Assembly: GCA_902767125.1 (NCBI GenBank)
Contig: CACXGJ010000192.1
Coordinates: 1 to 9,114 of the forward strand
DNA length: 9,114 nt
Source: an uncultured Ruminococcus sp.
GTDB lineage: Bacteria; Bacillota; Clostridia; Oscillospirales; Acutalibacteraceae
Direction of reading: 5' to 3'
Shown: positions 1-5,286 of the stretch, piece by piece
Layout: each line of letters opens with the position of its first letter
Numbering within the stretch: the first letter of the stretch is position 1
The notes under the pieces: generated by a model
Told to the model about the DNA's origin: nothing
What the model saw: only the letters and a program-made list of their open reading frames with translations
The model's database searches: none
Translations under genes and position numbers: made by a program

Positions 1-24
1 ATTTTTTATGTCAAGCAATAATAA

Positions 25-42
25 GTCAGCCTTACGGCTGAC
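25..42. repeat. Perfect 7-bp hairpin next to the palindromic element
   Basis: GTCAGCC (25-31) and GGCTGAC (36-42) are perfectly complementary around a TTAC loop. The hairpin abuts the larger palindrome at 43-95. No T-run follows it, so it is unlikely to be an intrinsic terminator. It may belong to the same element end or to a structured RNA; nothing more can be said from this sequence. Confidence 0.55.
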
Positions 43-95
43 GGGCAATTCATCCCCCACCTACGCTTCGCTTAAAGGTGGGGGACTTCTTGCCC
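43..95. mobile_element. Palindromic element resembling an IS200/IS605 end
   Basis: The sequence forms a long imperfect hairpin. The outer arms are GGGCAA (43-48) and TTGCCC (90-95). The inner arms are CCCCCACCT (54-62) and AGGTGGGGG (76-84), around a 13-nt loop. GC-rich CCCCCACC/GGTGGGGG hairpins of this kind are, from memory, common downstream of tnpB (orfB) genes at the right ends of IS200/IS605-family elements in Clostridia, where they also form the 3' part of the omega RNA. No transposase gene lies to the right. If an element is present it lies left of the window; otherwise this is a solo remnant. The 20 bases at the very left edge are too short to identify as a coding tail. No T-run follows the arm, so a terminator role is unlikely. 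Confidence 0.4.
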
Positions 96-266
96 ATTTG
101 GGTTAAAAATGCTTACAGACATAATTTTATCGTAAATTGAAGATAATTACAAGTATGAAATGGAATGTTTTTGTAAATATTTTATTTTTTATATGCAATA
201 ATTTAGTAATATTAACCTATTTAAAAAAATATTATTGTTAAGTGAAAAAAATCTTATAAATTACTG
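96..266. other. AT-rich intergenic DNA, no gene seen
   Basis: This stretch is very AT-rich and holds no open reading frame with a ribosome binding site. The only dyad noticed is CAATAAT (196-202) with ATTATTG (231-237), which is weak in such a biased composition. It separates the palindromic element from the pgcA promoter. Confidence 0.6.
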
Positions 267-295
267 TTGAAACAAGAAGAAAAATGTGCTATTAT
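267..295 (+). promoter_or_regulatory. Sigma-A promoter of pgcA
   Basis: TTGAAA (267-272) and TATTAT (290-295) are separated by exactly 17 bp. Transcription should begin near 302, giving an untranslated leader of about 94 nt before the pgcA start codon. It is the best promoter match upstream of the gene. Confidence 0.7.
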
Positions 296-301
296 AGTTA
301 T

Positions 302-395
302 ATAAGTTTTGGATTTTTTTGATCTAAATCCTCGCCTGTAAGCGTTAGCGTGGGCAGGGGAGGATGTCATATCGTATTTTTAGGGGGATTTTATT
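302..395 (+). promoter_or_regulatory. Structured 5' leader of pgcA with competing pairings
   Basis: One short segment, AAATCCTC (326-333), has three possible partners. It can form a 6-bp hairpin with GGATTT (311-316). It can form a hairpin with GAGGAT (360-365), extended by CCTG (335-338) with CAGG (355-358) past a G/G mismatch. It can also pair over 8 bp, with one G-U wobble, with GGGGATTT (384-391), which contains most of the Shine-Dalgarno AGGGGG (382-387). The first two free the ribosome binding site and the third hides it. This arrangement could regulate translation, but I recognise no known riboswitch class and the pairings could be chance. Confidence 0.4.
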
Positions 396-2111
396 ATGGA
401 TACGAAAGAGATTTTTAAAAATTGGCTTGCCAATGCAAAGGATGATCCTGATCTTGTCAAGGAGTTGGAGGCTATCAAGGATAACGATGCCGAGATATTC
501 GAGAGATTCTATCAGGAGCTGAAGTTTGGAACGGCAGGCTTGAGAGGTATAATCGCCGCAGGCACAAACAGGATGAATGTATATACCGTAAGACGTGCAA
601 CTCAAGGTCTTGCCAATTTTCTGAATAAAAATTATGATAGTCCGTCAGTTGCGATCTCACATGATTCGAGAATAAAGGCTGATGTGTTTGCAAAGGAAGC
701 TGCAAGAGTTCTGGCAGCAAACGGAATAAAGGCTTACATTTCAAGAGAGCTTCAGCCAACACCGGTTGTTTCCTATGCAGTCAGGGAGCTTGGAGCAAGT
801 GCGGGAATAATGGTAACTGCAAGTCATAATGCAGCTGAATATAACGGATATAAGTGCTATGGCAATGACGGATGTCAGATGACTGATGTGTCAGCCAATG
901 CAGTTTATGATGAGATACTCAAGGTCGATTATTTCAATGGTGATATAAAGCTTGTCGGCTTTGAAGAAGGTCTGAACAGCGGCATGATAGAGTGGATAAG
1001 CGATGATCTGTATGAGACATATCTGGAAAATGTCAGAAAACAGTCTGTTAACCCCGATGTATGCGAGGGTTCAGGCTTGAAGGTTGTCTATACTCCTCTC
1101 AATGGTGCAGGCAATAAGCTGGTAAGAGAGATACTTTCGAGAATAGGCATAAAAGATGTTGTGGTTGTTCCCGAACAGGAAATGCCCGATGGTAATTTCC
1201 CAACGTGTCCCTATCCTAATCCCGAAAAGAAAGAAGCTTTGGAAGTAGGATTGAGGCTCTGTGAAAAGGAACAGGCTGATCTTCTTTTGGCAACAGATCC
1301 TGACAGTGACCGTGTGGGAATAGCGGTAAAAACATCAAACGGCTATCGTCTTATGACAGGCAATGAAACAGGAATAATGCTTATGAATTATCTTCTTTCC
1401 GTGAGAAAAGAAAAGGGAACACTTCCTGAAAAGCCTGTTGCAGTAAAAACGATAGTTACAAGTAAGCTGATAGAGAAAATATGTGAGAAATACGGATGTG
1501 AGCTGAAGAATGTCCTGACAGGATTCAAGTATATAGGTGAGCAGATTCTCCTTCTCGAGCAGAAAAATGAAGAAAACAGATATGTGTTCGGATTCGAGGA
1601 GAGCTACGGTTATCTTGCAGGTACTTATGTAAGGGATAAGGATGCGGTTGTTGCATCAATGCTCATATGTGAAATGGCAGCATATTATCGTCAGCAGAAA
1701 AAGAGCCTTGATGATGTGATGACAGAGATATATGAGGAGTTCGGTTACTATATCAACAGGACGGACAGCTATGAATTTAAGGGTTCGGCAGGTATGCAGA
1801 AGATGTCTGATATAATGAAGACTTTGCGGGATGTCCCGCCGTCTGATATAGCGGGCTTTAAAGTTACGGAAATATCGGATTACCTTGAGTCGTATTCAAA
1901 GAATATTGTAACGGGTGAGCAGACAGAGATACATTTGCCCAAGTCAAATGTACTTTCATATTCTTTGGACAATGGCGGAGCGGTTATAGTCAGACCATCG
2001 GGAACAGAGCCGAAGATCAAAGTATATGTAACAGCAGTAGGTAAAACCAATGATGAAGCTGTTAAGACAGCGGCAGATACAGCTGATGTGATGAAAGCGT
2101 TTATGAATTAA
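396..2111 (+). CDS. pgcA: Phosphoglucomutase/phosphomannomutase family (PgcA type)
   Basis: This is a cytoplasmic alpha-D-phosphohexomutase of 571 residues, close to the usual length of Bacillus PgcA. The family interconverts glucose 1-phosphate and glucose 6-phosphate (some members act on mannose phosphates), linking glycolysis to glycogen and cell-envelope sugar synthesis. All active-site blocks are present in order: GTAGLRG at 45-51, the phosphoserine loop TASHNA at 141-146 with Ser143, the Mg2+ loop DPDSDR at 301-306, the sugar-binding loop GFEESYGYL at 399-407 and the phosphate-binding loop RPSGTEPK at 533-540. The serine loop reads TASHNAAEYNGYK, where the common form has Pro after Asn. 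The ATG at 396 follows AGGGGG with an 8-nt spacer. The gene is monocistronic, with its own promoter, leader and terminator. The family is certain; the exact sugar preference is not. Confidence 0.95.
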   Translation: MDTKEIFKNWLANAKDDPDLVKELEAIKDNDAEIFERFYQELKFGTAGLRGIIAAGTNRMNVYTVRRATQGLANFLNKNYDSPSVAISHDSRIKADVFAKEAARVLAANGIKAYISRELQPTPVVSYAVRELGASAGIMVTASHNAAEYNGYKCYGNDGCQMTDVSANAVYDEILKVDYFNGDIKLVGFEEGLNSGMIEWISDDLYETYLENVRKQSVNPDVCEGSGLKVVYTPLNGAGNKLVREILSRIGIKDVVVVPEQEMPDGNFPTCPYPNPEKKEALEVGLRLCEKEQADLLLATDPDSDRVGIAVKTSNGYRLMTGNETGIMLMNYLLSVRKEKGTLPEKPVAVKTIVTSKLIEKICEKYGCELKNVLTGFKYIGEQILLLEQKNEENRYVFGFEESYGYLAGTYVRDKDAVVASMLICEMAAYYRQQKKSLDDVMTEIYEEFGYYINRTDSYEFKGSAGMQKMSDIMKTLRDVPPSDIAGFKVTEISDYLESYSKNIVTGEQTEIHLPKSNVLSYSLDNGGAVIVRPSGTEPKIKVYVTAVGKTNDEAVKTAADTADVMKAFMN

Positions 2112-2120
2112 ATGATATAA

Positions 2121-2154
2121 AAAACCCTTTGTCTTTATTAGGACGAAGGGTTTT
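2121..2154 (+). terminator. Intrinsic terminator of pgcA
   Basis: A long stem starts 9 bp after the pgcA stop. AAAACCCTTTGTCT (2121-2134) pairs with GGACGAAGGGTTTT (2141-2154), with a few G-U pairs, around a 6-nt loop. The 3' arm ends in TTTT and more T-rich sequence follows. The A-tract and T-tract would let it act on either strand. Confidence 0.85.
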
Positions 2155-2184
2155 GTGTTTTGAACAAAAAATTTGCAGTACGTA

Positions 2185-2213
2185 TTGACTTTTTTTGAAA
2201 AAAAGTATATAAT
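2185..2213 (+). promoter_or_regulatory. Strong sigma-A promoter of the small membrane protein gene
   Basis: TTGACT (2185-2190) and a perfect TATAAT (2208-2213) are separated by 17 bp. The spacer holds a T7 tract followed by an A7 tract. Transcription should start near 2220, leaving a leader of about 35 nt. Confidence 0.85.
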
Positions 2214-2254
2214 TATATTAAATTTATAGAGCTTGTTTAAGGAGGTATGTTCTT

Positions 2255-2410
2255 ATGAAAAAACTTTGGGTTACGTTGGTGTCAGTTTTGGGAGGCTTGT
2301 TGTTGATTATGACAGCTGTTGCAACAGTCGCAACGGTACTGATGGTCAAGGAAAAGAGAAGAAAAGATGACCAGGAAATGGAGCAATATCTTGACGGTTC
2401 TATTCAGTAA
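2255..2410 (+). CDS. Small single-pass membrane protein, 51 residues
   Basis: I do not recognise a family. The reading frame encodes 51 residues: a short MKKLW start, a hydrophobic segment at about residues 5-30 rich in Val, Leu, Ala and Thr, then a hydrophilic tail of about 20 residues that opens with the basic KEKRRK cluster (32-37) and ends acidic. The charge pattern suggests one membrane helix with the tail in the cytoplasm; no signal peptidase site is obvious. GGAGGT at 2241-2246 lies 8 nt before the ATG, a near-ideal ribosome binding site. The gene has its own consensus promoter (2185-2213) and terminator (2421-2451), which strongly supports expression as a separate small transcript of roughly 230 nt. 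It sits between pgcA and the convergent regulator gene, with no sign of co-transcription with either. Confidence 0.8.
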   Translation: MKKLWVTLVSVLGGLLLIMTAVATVATVLMVKEKRRKDDQEMEQYLDGSIQ

Positions 2411-2420
2411 AGGATATAAT

Positions 2421-2451
2421 GCAGTATGTCAGTAGAGCATACTGCTTTTTT
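2421..2451 (+). terminator. Intrinsic terminator of the small membrane protein gene
   Basis: GCAGTATG (2421-2428) and CATACTGC (2438-2445) form a perfect 8-bp stem with a 9-nt loop, followed at once by six T residues. It starts 10 bp after the stop codon. Confidence 0.92.
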
Positions 2452-2467
2452 GTTTGTGATATGAGTA

Positions 2468-2522
2468 GAAAAAGAAAGCACACATCAGTTGCCTGATACA
2501 GACATCGGATGTGTGCGTTTTT
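2468..2522. terminator. Bidirectional terminator between convergent genes
   Basis: GCACACATC (2478-2486) and GATGTGTGC (2508-2516) form a perfect 9-bp stem. On the minus strand it is followed by TTTCTTTTTC, ending the regulator transcript; on the plus strand by GTTTTT. The 21-nt loop is long and includes part of a second, competing hairpin, ATCAG (2484-2488) with CTGAT (2493-2497). Confidence 0.75.
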
Positions 2523-2530
2523 GGTTTGAA

Positions 2531-3616
2531 TCAGTATTTGATGGGATTGGAGGAGAGATATTTCTTTACCATGAGAGCTACTTTAAATACGATAGCGTCC
2601 TCAAATTCACGCAAATCAAGACCTGTCAGCTTTTTGATCTTTTCAAGACGGTAAACAAGAGTATTTCTGTGAACAAAAAGTTTTCTTGAAGTTTCGGAGA
2701 CATTGAGATTGTTCTCAAAGAAACGCTGGATGGTAAAGAGAGTTTCCTGATCGAGAGATTCAATAGCGCCTCTCTTGAAGACCTCCTTGAGGAACATATC
2801 ACAAAGAGTGGTCGGAAGCTGATATACAAGTCTTGCGATACCGAGATTATCATAGCTTACGATAGTTCTTTCAGTATCGAATACCTTTCCGACTTCGAGG
2901 GCAACTTGAGCTTCCTTAAAGGAGCGTGCAAGATCCTTGATGCCGACAACAGGAGTACCGATGCCGATAACACAGTGGGTATAGAACTCGCCCGAAAGGG
3001 TGTCGACGATAGAGCTTGCAAGCTTTTCGAGGTCTTTTGAGTCAATGTCGTTTCTGATCTCTTTAACAAGAGCGATGTCAGTTTCATTGATGTTTATAAC
3101 GAAGTCCTTGTTTTTATCGGGGAACAGATTCTGTATAACATCATAGGCGGAGATGTCCGTTTTGGAGGATATCTTTATGAGCATACAAACTCTGGTAACA
3201 TCGGCATTAAAGCGAAGCTCCCTTGATTTGAGGTAGATGTCACCTGGAAGGATATTGTCAAGAATGACATTTTTGATAAAATTGCCTCTGTCATATTTTT
3301 CATCATAATATTGTTTTATGCTGCCCAAGGATATAGCAAGAATAGCGGCATATTTTTGAGCTGCAAAGTCATTTCCCGCAACAAAGACAGCATATTCACC
3401 ACGGGGTTTGTTGCCGAAGGATTTGTATGTATAGCCGTTAAGTACAAAAGGTGCAGAGGAGGTGAGCATATCAGAGGTGATATGTTCATTGACCTCACCT
3501 ATTTTTCCAAGCTCACTGCAGGCGATAACAACAGAGGTCTCGTCTATAACACCGATAGTTCTGTCGATAGTGTCACGCATCTGATGGATAACACCTTGAA
3601 AAAGTCTGTTAGACAT
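2531..3616 (-). CDS. PucR/CdaR-family transcriptional regulator
   Basis: This 361-residue protein has the layout of PucR/CdaR-type DNA-binding regulators. Residues 1 to about 110 form an N-terminal sensing region I cannot name. Residues 139-246 look like the degenerate GGDEF-like middle domain, ending in the typical block VGIKDLARSFKEAQVAL. Residues 291-352 form the C-terminal helix-turn-helix, with the signature LNVSETSRKLFVHRNTLVYR and LEKIKKLTGLDLREFEDA. That C-terminal block is highly characteristic. Family members bind DNA and respond to small molecules such as sugar diacids or purine breakdown products; the ligand here is unknown. The minus-strand ATG follows GAGGG (3624-3628) with a 7-nt spacer. 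The gene is transcribed away from the U32-uvrB operon, so that operon or the gene itself is a natural target, but this is inference. No membrane segment or signal peptide is seen. Confidence 0.88.
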   Translation of the reverse strand: MSNRLFQGVIHQMRDTIDRTIGVIDETSVVIACSELGKIGEVNEHITSDMLTSSAPFVLNGYTYKSFGNKPRGEYAVFVAGNDFAAQKYAAILAISLGSIKQYYDEKYDRGNFIKNVILDNILPGDIYLKSRELRFNADVTRVCMLIKISSKTDISAYDVIQNLFPDKNKDFVININETDIALVKEIRNDIDSKDLEKLASSIVDTLSGEFYTHCVIGIGTPVVGIKDLARSFKEAQVALEVGKVFDTERTIVSYDNLGIARLVYQLPTTLCDMFLKEVFKRGAIESLDQETLFTIQRFFENNLNVSETSRKLFVHRNTLVYRLEKIKKLTGLDLREFEDAIVFKVALMVKKYLSSNPIKY

Positions 3617-3697
3617 ATGATTTCCCTCACTTTGATATTAAAAATTTATAATGTTTTGAAAATTACGATTGACATATTCATCAATACTGCTATATAC

Positions 3698-3726
3698 ATT
3701 TTACACAAAAATAAAAAAAATTGCAA
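3698..3726 (-). promoter_or_regulatory. Promoter of the PucR/CdaR-type regulator
   Basis: On the minus strand TTGCAA (3726-3721) and TAAAAT (3703-3698) are 17 bp apart, with an A/T-rich spacer. Transcription should start near 3691, leaving a leader of about 75 nt. Just downstream lies a small dyad, ATTGA (3668-3672) with TCAAT (3681-3685), that could be an operator. The -35 box sits in the 11-mer GGTTGCAATTT, which also surrounds the -35 box of the divergent U32 promoter. Confidence 0.6.
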
Positions 3727-3861
3727 CCTTTTTAGCAAAAAAATATTTAATTTTTATCGAAAAAAAGTTTAAAAATTATGGAATGTTACAAAACACGACA
3801 AAAAACAGGATATAAGTGGCAAAAAATACTCTCAAAAATGAACAATTCACAAAAATATCAG

Positions 3862-3890
3862 TTGCAAAAATTTCTTTATCATAATATAAT
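3862..3890 (+). promoter_or_regulatory. Distal rightward promoter in the divergent region
   Basis: TTGCAA (3862-3867) and TATAAT (3885-3890) are separated by 17 bp. Transcription would start near 3897 and run about 165 nt before the U32 start codon. No gene with a ribosome binding site lies in between, so it is either a second promoter for the operon or the start of a short untranslated RNA. Confidence 0.55.
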
Positions 3891-3926
3891 CAGGATTACG
3901 GATATTTGTTCTTTGTATTTCACGAT

Positions 3927-3940
3927 ATATGATATCATAT
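3927..3940. promoter_or_regulatory. 14-bp perfect palindrome, candidate operator
   Basis: ATATGATATCATAT is identical to its reverse complement. It lies about 30 bp after the predicted start of the distal promoter and 53 bp before the -35 box of the proximal one. The position suits a repressor site, possibly for the adjacent PucR/CdaR-type protein, but AT-rich palindromes also arise by chance. Confidence 0.3.
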
Positions 3941-3992
3941 TTTCGGGGACAATTTTTGTACTGTACGGAGAGATAAAACAGTTTTAACATGG

Positions 3993-4021
3993 TTGCAATT
4001 TCAAAATTTCAGTGATATAAT
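3993..4021 (+). promoter_or_regulatory. Proximal promoter of the U32-uvrB operon
   Basis: TTGCAA (3993-3998) and a perfect TATAAT (4016-4021) are separated by 17 bp. Transcription should start near 4028, about 34 nt before the U32 start codon, with GGAGGT (4047-4052) in the leader. This argues against any translation start as far upstream as 3993. Confidence 0.75.
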
Positions 4022-4061
4022 AAAAAATCAGTATGATAGAAAGGACGGAGGTATTTCAGAT

Positions 4062-5282
4062 ATGTTTAAAGGGGAATTGCTATCACCTGCAGGTGATAAG
4101 GAGTGCTTTGAGAGTGCGTTGAAGTTTGGTGCGGATGCAGTATATTTGGCAGGAAAAGAATTTGGGATGAGAACGGCTTCAGCGAATTTTGATTTGGATA
4201 CGCTGAAAAAGTCTGTTGAACAGGCACATGAAAAGAATGTGAAGGTGTATGTAACGTGCAATACACTTCCGAGAAATAATGAGATAGACAGACTGCCCGA
4301 ATTTTTGGAGCAGGTTCAAGATTGCGGAGTAGATGCGTTTATAATAGCGGATTTGGGAGTGCTGTCACTTGCAGAGAAATATGCACCAAGGGTTGAAAGA
4401 CATATATCTACACAGGCAGGGATAGTGAATTATCAGACAGCAAGAGTGCTGTATGAAATGGGAGCAAAGAGAGTTGTGCTTGCAAGGGAATTGACATTGG
4501 AAGATATTGCAGGGATAAGATCGAAGACTGCTCCCGAATTGGAGTTGGAGGTATTTGTGCATGGTTCAATGTGCGTGTCATTTTCGGGAAGATGTTTGAT
4601 ATCAAGCTACATGACAGGCAGGGATGCTAACAGAGGAGATTGTGCCCAGCCATGCAGATGGAAATATCACTTGTATGAGGAACACCGTGAGGGACAATAT
4701 TTTCCCGTAGTTGAGGAAAATGACGGTACATATTTGTATAATTCAAGGGACTTGTGCATGATAGAGCATATAGATGATATATTAAAGGCTGGTGTAAAGA
4801 GCCTGAAAATCGAGGGCAGGGCGAAGTCAGCATATTATGTAGCAGTTACAACAAATGCTTATCGTCATGCACTTGATGATTACTATGCACAGGGAGATAA
4901 CTGGAAATTAGCTGAATGGATAAAAGAGGAATTGGAGAAAGTAAGCCATAGAGAGTATAACACAGGATTTTTCTATGGAGGAGAGCCTGGACAGGTAACA
5001 TCAAACGGTGGATATATCCGTCGTTATGATGTAGTGGCAGTGTGTGACGATTACAAAGACGGAGTGGCATATCTGACGCAGAGAAACAGATTTTTCACGG
5101 GAGATGCACTTGATGTACTTCCACCGAGCGGAGTGCCGTTCAATGTGAAAGTGGAAAAGATGTTCAACGATAAAGGCGAGTCGATAGAAGTAGCCCCTCA
5201 TGCCATGCAGAAATTGACAATGCCGACAGGAATTGAAATACCGAAAGGTTCACTTTTAAGAAAAAAGCGATCAATGGAGTGA
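4062..5282 (+). CDS. U32-family protein, TrhP-like tRNA hydroxylation candidate
   Basis: The 406-residue product belongs to the family called peptidase U32. It starts with the typical ELLSPAGDKE and carries the family signature at residues 163-181, EVFVHGSMCVSFSGRCLIS. Cys171, Cys178, Cys194 and Cys198 match the four-cysteine pattern thought to hold an iron-sulfur cluster in the RNA-hydroxylating members RlhA and TrhP. The C-terminal part, from about residue 310, matches the small U32 C-terminal domain. Its length and domain layout fit TrhP (YegQ; YrrO in Bacillus), which helps make 5-hydroxyuridine at the tRNA wobble position, better than a secreted collagenase; there is no signal peptide. 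The ATG at 4062 was chosen because GGAGGT lies 9 nt upstream; an in-frame TTG at 3993 lies inside the promoter. It is the first gene of the operon, and its stop is 4 bp before uvrB. Confidence 0.9.
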   Translation: MFKGELLSPAGDKECFESALKFGADAVYLAGKEFGMRTASANFDLDTLKKSVEQAHEKNVKVYVTCNTLPRNNEIDRLPEFLEQVQDCGVDAFIIADLGVLSLAEKYAPRVERHISTQAGIVNYQTARVLYEMGAKRVVLARELTLEDIAGIRSKTAPELELEVFVHGSMCVSFSGRCLISSYMTGRDANRGDCAQPCRWKYHLYEEHREGQYFPVVEENDGTYLYNSRDLCMIEHIDDILKAGVKSLKIEGRAKSAYYVAVTTNAYRHALDDYYAQGDNWKLAEWIKEELEKVSHREYNTGFFYGGEPGQVTSNGGYIRRYDVVAVCDDYKDGVAYLTQRNRFFTGDALDVLPPSGVPFNVKVEKMFNDKGESIEVAPHAMQKLTMPTGIEIPKGSLLRKKRSME

Positions 5283-5286
5283 TATA

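Noticed and set aside
43..95. Intrinsic terminator reading of the GC-rich palindrome
   Set aside because: Neither strand has a T-run after the stem, so the palindrome was kept as a possible element end instead.
196..237. AT-rich inverted repeat CAATAAT/ATTATTG
   Set aside because: Seven A/T-dominated base pairs around a 28-nt loop are expected by chance in this composition.
2489..2689. Plus-strand frame of 66 codons across the regulator terminator
   Set aside because: It begins inside the terminator loop and overlaps the 3' end of the regulator in antisense.
3311..3772. Plus-strand frame of 153 codons antisense to the regulator gene
   Set aside because: It lies opposite a strongly supported coding frame, lacks a ribosome binding site and has no recognisable domain.
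3778..3987. Plus-strand frame of 69 codons in the divergent intergenic region
   Set aside because: It has no ribosome binding site, runs across the predicted distal promoter, has biased AT-driven composition and matches no family I know.
3989..4015. Possible eight-residue leader peptide ahead of the U32 gene
   Set aside because: There is no Shine-Dalgarno at a suitable distance, and it overlaps the -35 and spacer of the proximal promoter.
3993..4061. 23-codon N-terminal extension of the U32 protein from a TTG start
   Set aside because: The TTG is itself the -35 box, no ribosome binding site precedes it, and the family's conserved N-terminus begins at the ATG at 4062, which has GGAGGT 9 nt upstream.
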